From Streptomyces collinus (GTDB lineage: Bacteria > Actinomycetota > Actinomycetes > Streptomycetales > Streptomycetaceae): a DNA stretch of 64,000 bases. Position 1 is the stretch's first letter. Each line of letters opens with the position of its first letter. This document shows positions 5,943 through 15,548 of the stretch, piece by piece. Below the pieces are notes generated by a model, which searched no databases, was not told where the DNA came from, and worked only from the letters and a program-made list of their open reading frames with translations. Location: the NCBI RefSeq assembly GCF_031348265.1, contig NZ_CP133771.1:1860001-1924000 (forward strand), read 5' to 3'. The translations under genes and the position numbers were made by a program.

Positions 5943-8900
5943 CCCGCACTCCCCGGACTCTGGTGCCACAACTTTCTTCCGACCGCCGCGGGCCCTTCCC
6001 CCGCGGGACGCAGATCGGCCCAGGGGTGCATCTCGTACCCCGTGGTCATGCGGATCTTCCGCTGCTCCATCGGGTCCTGGGCCGCGGAACCCGTCGGCGC
6101 GGGCGCCCCTTCCGAGCCGGCGAGCCGCCGGCGCACCGCCCCGTCACCGCCGTCGCCGGAACCACCGTGATCACCGCCGCCGGCCAGCCGGGCCGCGACC
6201 CCCTCCAGCCCCTCCTCCCGGCGCACTTCCAGCAGGTCCGCGAGGTTCCAGGCGGCGGCGCCCACCACGCTGAGACTGCGCGGGCCGCGGCGCTGCACCA
6301 CTCCGCGCACCAGCAGCAGCCAGGAGTGGAAGACGGTGTGGGCGCAGGCGTCGTGGGAGTCGTCGAAGAAGGCGAGGTCGACCAGACCCGTGCCGTCGTC
6401 CAGGGTGGAGAAGATGACGCGCTTGCCGGACCGGATCGGCGGCGTCTGGGTGGCCGCCTTGGCGCCCGCGACCAGCACGGTCTCCCCGTGCCGGGCCTCG
6501 CGCAGCCGCCGCGCCGAGACGACGCCCAGCTCGTCGAGGAAGGCGCGGTGATCGTCCATCAGATTGCGCGAGGCGTCCATGGACAGCACGCCCAGCTCTG
6601 CGCTGAGCCGTTCCGAGGAGGTGAGGTCGGGCAGTCCGGCCGGTGCGGTCTCGCGCCCCCCGGCCAGGGGGAGCTGGCCGCCGCCCCCGCCCCGGGCACC
6701 CCGGTGCAGTTCGGTCAGATGCAGTTGCAGATCGCGGCGGTTGGCGCCGAACGCGTCCAGCGCTCCCACCTGCGCGAGCCGCTGGGCCAGCGGACGGCTG
6801 GGCCGGCCCCGCTCCCAGAAGTCGACCAGCGAGGCGTACGGCTGGCCCTCGGCGATCCGCGCCGCCTCGGCCTCGCTGATGCCGTGGACATCGGAGAGGG
6901 CGAGCCTCATCCCCCATTTACCGGACACCAGTTCGATACGGTGTGCGACTCCCGACGCGTTCACGTCCAACGGCAGCACGGGCACCCCGCGCCGCCGCGC
7001 ATCCGCCAGCAGCAGCCGCTTCGGGTACATCCCGGGATCGTGCGTGAGCAGCCCGGCGTAAAAGGCGGCCGGATGATGCGTTTTCAGCCACGCCGACTGG
7101 TAGGTCGGCACGGCGAAGGCGACCGCGTGCGCCTTGCAGAAGCCGTAGCTGCCGAAGGCCTCGACGATCTCCCAGGTCCGCTGAATCGTTTCCGCGTCAT
7201 AGCCGTTCACCGCCGCGTGCTGCGCGAACCACACCTTGATCCGCTGCTGCGACTCCGGGTCCGACAGCCCGCGCCGCACCCGGTCGGCCTCGCCTCGCCC
7301 GCAGCCGGTCATGATGCCGACGATGTCGATGATCTGCTCGTGGAAGACGACGACCCCGTACGTGTCCCGCAGCGGCCCCTCCAGATCAGGGTGCGGATAC
7401 CGGATCGGCGCCCGCCCGTGCCGCGCTTCGATGAACGGCCGCACCATGTCGGCGGCGACCGGACCGGGGCGGAACAGCGAGATGTCGACGACGAGGTCGT
7501 GGAACGTGGCCGGCTGGAGCCGCCCGACCAGATCCCGCTGCCCGGGCGACTCGATCTGGAAGCACCCGAGCGTCTCGGTCGACCGGATCAGCCGGTACGT
7601 CTCCGGATCCCCCGGCGCCAGGGCGTCCAGATCGACCCTCACCCCCGACACCCGCTCCACTTCCTCCACCGCGTGCGCCATGGCCGACTGCATCCGCACG
7701 CCCAGCACGTCGAGCTTCAGCAGGCCGAGGTCCTCGACGTCGTCCTTGTCGAACTGCGACATCGGAAAGCCCTCGCCGCTGGTCGGCATGACCGGCGTAC
7801 GCGCCAGCAGGGAGGCGTCGGACAGCAGCACCCCGCACGGGTGCATGGCCACCCCGCGCGGCAGGGCGTCCAGCCCCTCGACCAGTTCCCACAGCCTTCC
7901 GTACTTCTCCTTCTCCCCCGCCAGCGCGCGCAGCTCGGGCAGTTCCTCCAACGCCGCGCGGGCGTCCCGCGCCCGGATATGGGGAAAGGACTTGGCCACC
8001 CGGTCGATCTCGGCCGGGTCCATGGACAGGGCGGCCCCCACATCCCGGATCGCGTGCCGCACGCGATACGTCTCCGGCATCGCGACCGTCGCGACCCGCT
8101 CGGTGCCGAACCGGTCGATGATCGCCCGGTAGACCTCCAGCCGCCGCGCGGACTCCACGTCGATGTCGATGTCGGGCAGCACGACCCGCTCCTTCGACAG
8201 GAACCGCTCCATCAGCAGCCGGTGCTCGATCGGATCGGCGTGCGCGATGCCGAGCAGATGGTTGACGAGCGAGCCGGCCCCGGACCCCCGGGCGGCGACC
8301 CGGACGCCCATCTTCCGTACGTCCTCCACCACCTGGGAGACGGTCAGGAAGTAGGAGGCGAAGCCGTGGTGGGCGATGATGTCCAGCTCGTGGTGCATCC
8401 GCTCCCAGTACTCCCGCCGCCGGTCGTATCCGCGCAGCACCATCCCCGCCGCCGCCCGCGAGGCAAGGGCGCGCTGGGCGGTCCGCCGCCCGGCACCGAC
8501 CAGATGCGGCTCGGGGAAGTGGACGGTGCCGATCCCGAGATCGTCCTCGGGATCGACCAGGCACGCGGCGGCCGTGGCCTCCGTCTGCTCCACCAGCCGG
8601 TGAGCGGTCTCCCGCCGGAACCCCGCGGCCTCCACGATCCGCTCCGCCGCAGCGAGCATGTCCCCGGCGCCCTTGAGCCAGGCCTCACCGGAGTCCAGCC
8701 CCTTGGCCGGGTCGATGGGCACCAGCAGCCGGGCCGCGTCCAGCACGTCGGCGACCGGCCCGAGACCCGGATCGGCGTACCGCACCGCGTTGGTGAGCAC
8801 GGGCCGGATCCGCTGCTCGGCGGCGAACCCGACGGTCCGGGCGGCCAGCCGCAGCGACCCCGGCCCCGTACCCTCCCGGCCGTGCCAGACGGCCTCCAGC

Positions 8901-9475
8901 CGCAGGGCGTCGCCGTAGACGTCACGCCAGGGCGCGAGCAGTCGCGCCGCACGGTCGGGCCGCCCCGCGGCCAGGGCGCGCCCGACGTCCGATCCGGGCC
9001 CGAGCAGCACGGTCAGCCCCTCGGCGTGATTGCGCTCCCAGGGCAGCAGGGGCGTCCCCTCCCCCTCATGAGCAGCCGAGACGAGCCGGCACAGGTCCGC
9101 CCACCCCCGGGCGCCGTCCCGGGCGAGAAAGGTCACACGGGGAGCCGACTCGTCGACAAAGGCACCACCCCGCACCGGGGTCCGGCGCCGCACCCGCCGC
9201 TCGCTCCCGGGCTCCGCACCCGCCACGGCCAGATCGGCCCCGAACAGCGGCCGGACCCCCGCCTTCCCACAGGCTTTCGAGAACCGGACCGCGCCGGCGA
9301 GCGTGTCGCGATCGGTGAGCGCCAGGGCGTCCATGCCCCGCTCGGAGGCACGCTCGGCCAGCCGTTCCGGGTGCGAGGCTCCATAGCGCAACGAGAATCC
9401 GGAGACGGTGTGCAGATGCGTGAACCCCGGCACACGCACCTCCCGCACTTGTGAGCCACACCAGCTCTCGAACAT
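5939..9475 (-). CDS. dnaE2: error-prone DNA polymerase DnaE2 (ImuC)
   Basis: A 1178-residue C-family polymerase used for damage-tolerant synthesis. An N-terminal PHP domain (THLHTVSGFSLRYGAS, LTDRD) is followed by the palm with GSGAGSLVNHLLGI and the catalytic PDIDID (residues 434-439), and by LLKLDVLG holding the third acidic residue; helix-hairpin-helix and OB-fold segments follow (GKRVIFSTLDDGTGLVDLAFF). The C terminus KIRMTTGYEMHPWADLR is typical of DnaE2. ATG 9475 gives the PHP domain at once. It overlaps the ImuB-like gene by 4 nt, so the two are translationally coupled. No ImuA' gene and no obvious LexA box were recognised upstream. Confidence 0.96.
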   Translation of the reverse strand: MFESWCGSQVREVRVPGFTHLHTVSGFSLRYGASHPERLAERASERGMDALALTDRDTLAGAVRFSKACGKAGVRPLFGADLAVAGAEPGSERRVRRRTPVRGGAFVDESAPRVTFLARDGARGWADLCRLVSAAHEGEGTPLLPWERNHAEGLTVLLGPGSDVGRALAAGRPDRAARLLAPWRDVYGDALRLEAVWHGREGTGPGSLRLAARTVGFAAEQRIRPVLTNAVRYADPGLGPVADVLDAARLLVPIDPAKGLDSGEAWLKGAGDMLAAAERIVEAAGFRRETAHRLVEQTEATAAACLVDPEDDLGIGTVHFPEPHLVGAGRRTAQRALASRAAAGMVLRGYDRRREYWERMHHELDIIAHHGFASYFLTVSQVVEDVRKMGVRVAARGSGAGSLVNHLLGIAHADPIEHRLLMERFLSKERVVLPDIDIDVESARRLEVYRAIIDRFGTERVATVAMPETYRVRHAIRDVGAALSMDPAEIDRVAKSFPHIRARDARAALEELPELRALAGEKEKYGRLWELVEGLDALPRGVAMHPCGVLLSDASLLARTPVMPTSGEGFPMSQFDKDDVEDLGLLKLDVLGVRMQSAMAHAVEEVERVSGVRVDLDALAPGDPETYRLIRSTETLGCFQIESPGQRDLVGRLQPATFHDLVVDISLFRPGPVAADMVRPFIEARHGRAPIRYPHPDLEGPLRDTYGVVVFHEQIIDIVGIMTGCGRGEADRVRRGLSDPESQQRIKVWFAQHAAVNGYDAETIQRTWEIVEAFGSYGFCKAHAVAFAVPTYQSAWLKTHHPAAFYAGLLTHDPGMYPKRLLLADARRRGVPVLPLDVNASGVAHRIELVSGKWGMRLALSDVHGISEAEAARIAEGQPYASLVDFWERGRPSRPLAQRLAQVGALDAFGANRRDLQLHLTELHRGARGGGGGQLPLAGGRETAPAGLPDLTSSERLSAELGVLSMDASRNLMDDHRAFLDELGVVSARRLREARHGETVLVAGAKAATQTPPIRSGKRVIFSTLDDGTGLVDLAFFDDSHDACAHTVFHSWLLLVRGVVQRRGPRSLSVVGAAAWNLADLLEVRREEGLEGVAARLAGGGDHGGSGDGGDGAVRRRLAGSEGAPAPTGSAAQDPMEQRKIRMTTGYEMHPWADLRPAGEGPAAVGRKLWHQSPGSAG

Positions 9476-9587
9476 CTGTTCCCAGCTACCTCACCCCCAC
9501 CATACCCCCATCCTCGAATGTATGTGCGACATCCGTTCGGCCCCGCCCCACCTGCGGAAACACCCCGAATCACTCGACCGTGGAGGC

Positions 9588-10607
9588 ATGCCGCACAGCT
9601 CGTTCCGCACGGAGGTGAGAGAGGCCGTCACCCCGCGGGCCACCCTGCTCATCGTCGGCGTGATCGCGCTCCAGCTGCTGTTCATCGCCTCGTACGTGGG
9701 AGCACTCCACGACCCGAAACCCAAGGACGTGCCCTTCGGCGTGGTAGCCCCCCAGGCCGCGGCCGCACAGGCGATCACCCGACTCGAACGCCTCCCCGGC
9801 TCCCCCCTGGACCCCCGCGCCCTGCCCGACGAGGCCACGGCCCGGAGCCGGCTCACCCACCGCGACATCGACGCGGCCCTGATCATCGACCCCAGGGGCA
9901 GCACTGACACCCTCCTGGTCGCTTCCGGGGGCGGCAGGATCCTCTCCACCACACTGACGACCCTGGTCACCGCCCTGGAGAAGTCCGAGCGGCGCACCAT
10001 CCGAACGGTCGACGTGATCCCGTCCGCACCCCACGACCCCAACGGACTCTCGTCCTTCTACCTGGTGATCGGCTGGTGCGTGGGCGGCTACCTGGGCGCC
10101 GCGGCCCTGGCCATCAGCGCCGGGGCGAAGCCCTCCGACCCCTCCCGCGCCGCGATCCGGCTGGCGGTCATGGCCCTGGTCGCCCTCACCGGCGGTCTCG
10201 GCGGAGCCCTCATCGCCGGCCCGGCCCTGGACGCCCTGCCCGGCAGCACCGCGGCCCTCTGGGGCCTTGGCACCCTGATCATCTTCGCCGTGGGCGCGGC
10301 CACCCTCGCGCTGCAGGGCCTCTTCGGCACGATCGGCATCGGCCTGGTCATCCTGCTGGTGGTCATCCTCGGCAACCCCAGCGCCGGCGGTGCGCTGCCC
10401 CCACCCCTCCTCCCACCCTTCTGGAAGGCGATCGGCCCGGCCCTGCCCCCGGGCGCCGGCACCTGGTCGACCCGCTCCATCGCCTATTTCGACAACAACG
10501 CGATGACGACGGCACTCCTGGTCCTGTCGGCGTGGGCGGTGGCGGGAGCGGCGATCACCATGGCGGCGGCGGTACGAAGACGCGCGACCGCAACGCAGCC
10601 GCCGTAG
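9588..10607 (+). CDS. multi-spanning membrane protein, ABC-2/YhgE-like
   Basis: A 339-residue membrane protein. It has one N-terminal span (LLIVGVIALQLLFIASYV), an outside domain of about 130 residues, and four or five further spans ending in a short basic tail. This one-plus-many topology and the ALHDPKPKDVPFGVV segment resemble the YhgE/Pip and DUF3533 group related to ABC-2 permeases. No ATPase partner lies next to it. The ATG at 9588 sits one base after GGAGG, which is too close for good initiation; GTG 9615 is an alternative. Divergent from dnaE2. Function unknown. Confidence 0.75.
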   Translation: MPHSSFRTEVREAVTPRATLLIVGVIALQLLFIASYVGALHDPKPKDVPFGVVAPQAAAAQAITRLERLPGSPLDPRALPDEATARSRLTHRDIDAALIIDPRGSTDTLLVASGGGRILSTTLTTLVTALEKSERRTIRTVDVIPSAPHDPNGLSSFYLVIGWCVGGYLGAAALAISAGAKPSDPSRAAIRLAVMALVALTGGLGGALIAGPALDALPGSTAALWGLGTLIIFAVGAATLALQGLFGTIGIGLVILLVVILGNPSAGGALPPPLLPPFWKAIGPALPPGAGTWSTRSIAYFDNNAMTTALLVLSAWAVAGAAITMAAAVRRRATATQPP

Positions 10608-10656
10608 CCCCCGCCGGAGCCGGCCCGCACCCGCGTACGGCGAGAAGGGGTCGTGT

Positions 10657-10748
10657 CGGGGGGTGTCCGCCCGCAGCGGTTGGCGCGTCAACGCCAGTCA
10701 GTCGGTGTGGGGGCCCCATCGCGCCGTTCCGAGGACGGACACCCCCCG
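10657..10748. repeat. long-range 13-bp inverted repeat between convergent genes
   Basis: CGGGGGGTGTCCG (10657-10669) and CGGACACCCCCCG (10736-10748) are perfect reverse complements 66 nt apart. The spacer has its own small dyads. They fill the gap after the membrane protein gene, so could end its transcript; no T run follows. Confidence 0.5.
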
Positions 10749-10820
10749 GCGCGGCCCCGACCCACCACCCGGCGGTCAGGCGAAGCGCGAAGCGGACGCG
10801 AACCCGCACCCGACAGACGA

Positions 10821-10852
10821 AAGTCCCGCCCCTCGCACAAGGGGCGGGACTT
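10821..10852 (-). terminator. terminator of the first protease gene
   Basis: A perfect 13-bp stem, AAGTCCCGCCCCT with AGGGGCGGGACTT, around a 6-nt loop. On the minus strand it lies 14 nt after the protease stop and is followed by TTTCG, so it should end that transcript. Confidence 0.85.
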
Positions 10853-10866
10853 CACACACGCACGCG

Positions 10867-11949
10867 TCAGCCGATCTGCGTCCCGGTAGCCGACAGCGCC
10901 TCGGTCACCGGCTGGAAGAACGTCTCCCCGCCCGAGGTGCAGTCACCGCTGCCGCCGGACGTGAGCCCGACCGCCTTGTCGCCCGAGAACAGCGACCCGC
11001 CGCTGTCACCCGGCTCCGCGCACACGTCGGTCTGGATCAGACCGTTCACGATGTCGCCGTTGCCGTAGTTCACCGTGGCGTCCAGCCCGGTGACCTTGCC
11101 CTCGTGCACCTGCGTGGTCGACCCGCTCCGGGTGACCGCCATGCCGACGGTCGCGTCCGCGGCGCCCGAGATCTTCTGGGTGGAACCGTTGTAGAGGTTC
11201 ACCTCACTCGGGTGAGCGACCTCCGCGGTGTACTTGACCAGCCCGTAGTCGTTGTCCGGGAAGCTGGAGTCCGCGTTGGTGCCGATCTCCTTGCCGCCGG
11301 AGTCCGACCAGGTGGAGATGCCCTCGGTGCAGTGACCGGCGGTCAGGAAGAACGGCTCGCCGCCCTTGACCACGTTGAAGCCCAGCGAGCAGCGCCCGCT
11401 GCCGCCGGTGATCGCGTCACCACCGGCGATGAAGGGCTTGTACTCCCCCTTCGACCGCTTCAGTTCGGCCTTCGCGCCGAGCCCGTCCACGACCTTGGTC
11501 AGCTTCGCCCACTCGGCCTTGGAGACCGTGCGGTCGGCGGTCACCACGACCTTGTTGGTGGTCGGGTCGGTCACCCAGGCGGTGCCCGGGATCGTCGCGT
11601 CCTGCTTCAGCGTGCTGCGGGCGCTCTTGAGTTCGGCGAGGGAGTTCGCCACGACTCTCGCCTTGGCCCCGGCCTTCTCGACGGCCTGCGCGGCGGCCTC
11701 GTCGAGCACGTTCACCACGAGAGCCTTGCTCTTCGTGTCGTAGTACGTCCCGGCCGCGTCGCCGCCCAGGTCCTCGGCCAGCGTCGAGGCGAGCTTTCCG
11801 GCCGCGGAGACCGACAGGGTCCGGGGTGCGGACGCCTCAGGGGTCTCACTCGCGTTCGCGGTCTGGAACGTCACTCCCGCGGCGACCAGCGCGGCGATGC
11901 CCGCGCCTGCCACGGCTGCACGCCGCTTGGGTATGCGTCGGTGCTTCAA
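10867..11949 (-). CDS. streptogrisin-type secreted serine protease (long pro-region)
   Basis: A 360-residue chymotrypsin-fold protease made as a prepro-enzyme. The start is TTG (11949), supported by AGGAGGACAG 6-8 nt upstream. A basic Sec signal ([18 protein letters not shown], ending near TANA) precedes an alpha-lytic-type pro-domain of about 140 residues ([18 protein letters not shown]), needed for folding and then removed. The mature part begins near [10 protein letters not shown]; catalytic His is in TAGHC, Asp in DNDYGLV and Ser in GDSGGSL. Paired Cys at RCSLG/GHC and VCAEPG/DC fit family S1E disulphides. The pro-region is longer than in streptogrisins A/B, closer to streptogrisins C/D. 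Confidence 0.93.
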   Translation of the reverse strand: MKHRRIPKRRAAVAGAGIAALVAAGVTFQTANASETPEASAPRTLSVSAAGKLASTLAEDLGGDAAGTYYDTKSKALVVNVLDEAAAQAVEKAGAKARVVANSLAELKSARSTLKQDATIPGTAWVTDPTTNKVVVTADRTVSKAEWAKLTKVVDGLGAKAELKRSKGEYKPFIAGGDAITGGSGRCSLGFNVVKGGEPFFLTAGHCTEGISTWSDSGGKEIGTNADSSFPDNDYGLVKYTAEVAHPSEVNLYNGSTQKISGAADATVGMAVTRSGSTTQVHEGKVTGLDATVNYGNGDIVNGLIQTDVCAEPGDSGGSLFSGDKAVGLTSGGSGDCTSGGETFFQPVTEALSATGTQIG

Positions 11950-12315
11950 CTTCTGTCCTCCTGTGGGGGGTCGGCACGAGAGGTTGTGGGGACCTCACGA
12001 GCCGGAAGGCTTCGTTGACGAGCGACCACTATTCCGAGGACAACAGGGAGCACACAAGGGTGAGTTCGAGACGCGCGTAGACAGCGCTTCGCACGGCCCT
12101 CATTTTGACCGTCCACGATCAAATCGGACCAACTCCCGCGCGTTCACACTGCAAACATTACGCGTGAGTAATGTGTGCCCACTCTGTGACGTCTGCCCAT
12201 GGCTGAATTTCGCCCCTCCGACGCCGAGTTCGGGAAGGCGGCCCACACCCGGCACGAATCCCCGCATACAAGCCCGAAGCCCGCACACGGCCCAGAACCC
12301 GGCACACAGCACGAA
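11950..12315. other. gap between two protease genes; promoter and operator-like dyads
   Basis: No gene is supported here. It should hold the promoter of the first protease. Lower-G+C stretch 12100-12180 contains ATTTTGA...TCAAAT arms (about 12103-12125) and ACATTAC (12155-12161) facing GTAATGT (12168-12174), a 20-bp dyad that looks like a regulator site. Protease genes of this kind are usually controlled by AdpA; I did not find a clear AdpA consensus. The right end is a Pro/Cys-poor, non-coding run up to the next terminator. Confidence 0.45.
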
Positions 12316-12342
12316 GCCCCCGCACGCGATGCGTGCGGGGGC
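12316..12342 (-). terminator. terminator of the sprB-like gene
   Basis: A perfect 12-bp stem GCCCCCGCACGC / GCGTGCGGGGGC with a 3-nt loop, about 39 nt past the stop codon of the second protease. Very stable; no T run. Confidence 0.85.
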
Positions 12343-12380
12343 CGTGAAGTGCTGCAGTGCTGCGAACTGCCGCCGGGGGC

Positions 12381-13286
12381 CTAGTAGACGCTGACGCCGT
12401 AGGCGCTGAGGGCCTCCGTGACGGGCTGGAAGAACGTCGTGCCGCCGGAGGAGCAGTTGCCGCTGCCGCCGGAGGTCAGGCCGTAGGCGACACCGTTGCT
12501 GCCGTAGAGCGAACCGCCGGAGTCACCGGGCTCGGCGCAGACGGTGGTCTGGATCAGGCCGGAGACGATGTCGCCGCCACCGTAGTTGACGGTGGCGTTG
12601 AGGGCGGTGACACGGCCGCTGTGCGTACCGGTCGTGGAGCCGTCACGGATGACGGTGGTGCCCACGCTCGGGGTGGCCGCACGGGTGATGTCCACGCCGT
12701 TGGCGGTGCCGGGACGGCTGACGGACCCGCTGTAGCGCACGAGGCCGTAGTCGTTGCCCGGGAAGCTGGAGCCGGCGGTCGAGCCGATGACCGTGGTGCG
12801 GCCGGAGTTGGAGTACCAGGTGCCCGCGCCGTCGGTGCAGTGACCGGCGGTCAGGAAGTACTCGGTGCCGTTGCTGGCACGGACGTTGAAGCCGAGGGAG
12901 CAGCGCCAGCTACTCGCATAGATGGCGTCGCCGCCCTGGATGAGCTTGTTGAACTTGCCGGGGGTGCGCTTGATCGTGAGCGCGTCGGCGTTACCGCCGG
13001 CCTGCTGCTTGATCTTCGCTATCTCGGCCTGGGTGACCGTGCTGTCGACGGTCACGAGCACCCGGTCGGTCTTGCTGTCGACGGCCCAGGCGGTGCCCGG
13101 GATGTCGGCCTTCAGCAGCGAACCGCTGGCGCTCTTGAGCTCTGCGGCGCTGAAGGCGGTGGGAGCGTCGGATGCGTTCGCGCTGGGGATCGCGATCGCT
13201 GCGGCGGCAACGAGGCCGGTGGAAACGGCGATCAGCCGGGTCCGTCTCGAAATGCCACTGCGGGGGGTGGTGCGCTTGATCCTCAC
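12381..13286 (-). CDS. sprB: streptogrisin B-like secreted serine protease
   Basis: A 301-residue prepro-protease very like S. griseus protease B as I remember it: same length class, start MRIKRT and the end [12 protein letters not shown]. The GTG at 13286 has GGAGG 8 nt upstream. A Sec signal ending IPSANA precedes a 75-residue pro-domain ([19 protein letters not shown]). The mature enzyme starts near [10 protein letters not shown]; catalytic His is in TAGHC, Asp in NDYGLV and Ser in GDSGGSL. Specificity pocket residues match chymotrypsin-like cleavage after large hydrophobic side chains. It lies head-to-tail behind its paralogue at 10867, suggesting an old tandem duplication. Confidence 0.92.
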   Translation of the reverse strand: MRIKRTTPRSGISRRTRLIAVSTGLVAAAAIAIPSANASDAPTAFSAAELKSASGSLLKADIPGTAWAVDSKTDRVLVTVDSTVTQAEIAKIKQQAGGNADALTIKRTPGKFNKLIQGGDAIYASSWRCSLGFNVRASNGTEYFLTAGHCTDGAGTWYSNSGRTTVIGSTAGSSFPGNDYGLVRYSGSVSRPGTANGVDITRAATPSVGTTVIRDGSTTGTHSGRVTALNATVNYGGGDIVSGLIQTTVCAEPGDSGGSLYGSNGVAYGLTSGGSGNCSSGGTTFFQPVTEALSAYGVSVY

Positions 13287-13554
13287 TTTTCGTTCCTCCA
13301 CAAAGGAAGTAGGGGGCCCTCGTGGGGTTTCGGGCCCGTGAGGCGCAGTCCGGGACCGGCTGTTCGGATTCCGAACACGCCGTGCCCCTGACAAGCGCTG
13401 AGGGGGAGTATTCGGCCGAACGGCCGGTCGGCGCAAGAGTGCCTTTCGGACTTCAACCTTTGAGCGATCTTTACGAAGCCGCCCCGCAGCCGGTTTCCGG
13501 GCCCACACCATCACCCCTCCCGGAGCGTCGTGCGGGTCGTACACCGTGGTCGGG

Positions 13555-14769
13555 TCAGCCGTCGCAGGGGCAGCAGCAATCGCATCCGTCGCAGTCGCAG
13601 TCCCGGCAGACACCCTCGCGCTTCTTACGGGACCACGGCCCCTCGTACTCCTTGGCGCAGCACAGCTTGCAGGTGCAGCACAGGAGCCAGAACATCCCGC
13701 AGCCGGCCCAGAACCCGCGCCGGCGGGGCGGCTGGGGCAGCGGCGCGCCACCGCCGAACCCGTCACCGCCGTACGCGCCTCCCCCGCCGGCGTACGGGTG
13801 CCCGCCACCGCCCGCGTACGGGTGGTGCGGGGAGCCGTAGGGTCCCTGCGGCGGCTGCCCGTGGGGTCCCTGCTGTCCGTAGGGTCCGCCGCCCTGGTGG
13901 GAGGCGCACACCGGCACCGTGCCGAATGCGCGGTCCACCGAGCGCCGCAGTTCGTGCACGAGCAGCAGATGGACGAGCCGGGCGTCGGCGAACTCGGCGT
14001 CGCGCAGCGCCAGCCGGACCCCGTGCACCGCGTCGTCGGCGAGCCGCCGGACCTCCAGCAGAGAGGTGCCGGTCGCGGCGATCGGGTTCCAGGCGCCTGA
14101 CGCGGCGTCAGCGTGCAGGTCCTCCACGGCGTCCAGCAGGTGGGCGAGGCGTCCGAAGAGCCGTCCGGCCTCGGTGAGGGGCACGGCGTTGTCAGGCCGG
14201 CCGGCGAGGACGGCGGTGTGCGCGAAGGCCGCGGCGGTCGCGGTCTCGGTCGGTTCGGTGATGGTCAGGAGCGGCGTCCCGGGCCCGGCCAGCGCCTCGA
14301 TTCCGGCCTGCCGGTCCACGGCGTCGACCAGGAGCGTGGTGTCGAATCCCACAGCGGTGCCGGTCCGGGCGCCCGCCGTGTCCCAGCTCGCGGCGACCCG
14401 GCGCGCCGCACGCGCCACCGGCCTGCGGGCCAACAGCCCGTCACCGTCCGTGACGTGGTCGCGGACCTTCGCCGAAGCCAGCACGAGGGAAACGGCGGCC
14501 GCGAGCCGGGCCCCCTCGCCGTGCGCGACGGAGGCGGTGCGCATGCCGCGCAGCGGGCACGGTCCGGCCGTACGTCGGCCGGCTCCGTCACTCTCCGACT
14601 GAGCCTCCGTCAGAACCGAGACCAGCAGCCCATCGTAATTCGTGACTATTCGGGCGAACTGCCCGTGGTCACCCCGTAGAGCGAGGCAGAGCCCGCACAA
14701 ATGCGCCATCCACTGGCTTGCGAGCTTCTCCCCGAGCCGGTGTCTACAGGGCCTGACGATTCCGAACAC
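13555..14769 (-). CDS. DUF5685 family protein with cysteine-rich tail
   Basis: A 404-residue protein. GTG 14769 ([16 protein letters not shown]) has GGGGAG about 6 nt upstream and gives the family's usual start with CRHR and [14 protein letters not shown]. The helical core (about 1-290) is typical of DUF5685. A Gly/Pro/Tyr-rich linker with repeated PYAGGGG follows, then a tail in which 14 of the last ~50 residues are Cys, including [12 protein letters not shown]. This pattern suggests metal binding or lipid/membrane modification, as in other Cys-rich bacterial tails, but no function is known. Divergent from the sepF-like gene; the 289-bp gap holds a GCCGTTT/AAACGGC hairpin (14891-14907). Confidence 0.85.
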   Translation of the reverse strand: MFGIVRPCRHRLGEKLASQWMAHLCGLCLALRGDHGQFARIVTNYDGLLVSVLTEAQSESDGAGRRTAGPCPLRGMRTASVAHGEGARLAAAVSLVLASAKVRDHVTDGDGLLARRPVARAARRVAASWDTAGARTGTAVGFDTTLLVDAVDRQAGIEALAGPGTPLLTITEPTETATAAAFAHTAVLAGRPDNAVPLTEAGRLFGRLAHLLDAVEDLHADAASGAWNPIAATGTSLLEVRRLADDAVHGVRLALRDAEFADARLVHLLLVHELRRSVDRAFGTVPVCASHQGGGPYGQQGPHGQPPQGPYGSPHHPYAGGGGHPYAGGGGAYGGDGFGGGAPLPQPPRRRGFWAGCGMFWLLCCTCKLCCAKEYEGPWSRKKREGVCRDCDCDGCDCCCPCDG

Positions 14770-15058
14770 AACACTCCCCCGAGGTTCGTGACGACGTTGA
14801 GCTGCGGCATCGTATCGGCCCCGGCATTCACCCATACGCCCCGGCGTCACCCGTACGCCGAGAAGAATCATATTTCACTCACAGTCAGCAGCCGTTTGGG
14901 AAACGGCCCTTGGGACACACGGACTCTCGACGGATTCGCTGTGCACCAGTACCGTCACAAACCCCCCGTGCGGCGTCTATCCACTTGGCGCGCCATCCGC
15001 ATCATGGACGACCATAGGGATGCGGAAAGCAGAAAGACCGCTGTGAGAGGAGGCGTCC

Positions 15059-15499
15059 ATGGGATCGGTACGCAAGGCAAGTGCCTGGCTTGGCCTCGTC
15101 GACGACAACGAAGACGAGCGTTACTACGACGACGACGACTACTCCGACGGGAACGAGCCCGGGGAGGCCTGGGTCACCGATCCGCGGGTCAAGGTGGCCT
15201 CGGACGTCGCCGAGGAGAAGGGCCGCCGCATCGGCACGGTGACCCCGGACAGCTTCCGGGACGCGCGCGCCATCGGCGAACTGTTCCGCGAGGGCGTGCC
15301 GGTCATCATGAACCTCACGGCCATGGAGGCGTCCGACGCCAAGCGCGTGGTCGACTTCGCGGCCGGGCTGATCTTCGGCCTGCGCGGTTCGATCGAGAGA
15401 GTGTCGACCCGCGTGTTCCTGCTGACCCCCGCCAACACGGAGATCGTCAACGGCGACCCGGCCGGGCACCGGACGGATGGATTCTTCAACCAGAGCTGA
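15059..15499 (+). CDS. sflA: SepF-like cell division protein SflA
   Basis: A 146-residue SepF paralogue. GAGAGGAGG lies just upstream of ATG 15059. The amphipathic N terminus ([14 protein letters not shown]) fits membrane binding; an acidic Asp/Tyr/Asp linker follows; the C-terminal SepF fold contains [35 protein letters not shown] and RVFLLTP. SepF proteins tether FtsZ to the membrane. In S. coelicolor the stand-alone paralogue outside the ftsZ cluster is SflA, which as I recall is linked to growth and branching control; the gene order here fits that copy. A strong terminator follows at once. Confidence 0.88.
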   Translation: MGSVRKASAWLGLVDDNEDERYYDDDDYSDGNEPGEAWVTDPRVKVASDVAEEKGRRIGTVTPDSFRDARAIGELFREGVPVIMNLTAMEASDAKRVVDFAAGLIFGLRGSIERVSTRVFLLTPANTEIVNGDPAGHRTDGFFNQS

Positions 15500-15526
15500 G
15501 GCAGGGCCGCTCACCGGCCCTGCCTC
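15498..15526. terminator. bidirectional terminator after sflA
   Basis: A perfect 12-bp stem (GAGGCAGGGCCG with CGGCCCTGCCTC) and 5-nt loop overlap the last bases of sflA and end 23 nt before the stop of the convergent dehydrogenase gene, so it can serve both. Confidence 0.85.
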
Positions 15527-15548
15527 CGCGCAGGGTCACCGGACCGGC

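Noticed and set aside
5963..9454. 1163-codon + strand frame over dnaE2
   Set aside because: Antisense shadow of a 1178-residue conserved polymerase; no domains.
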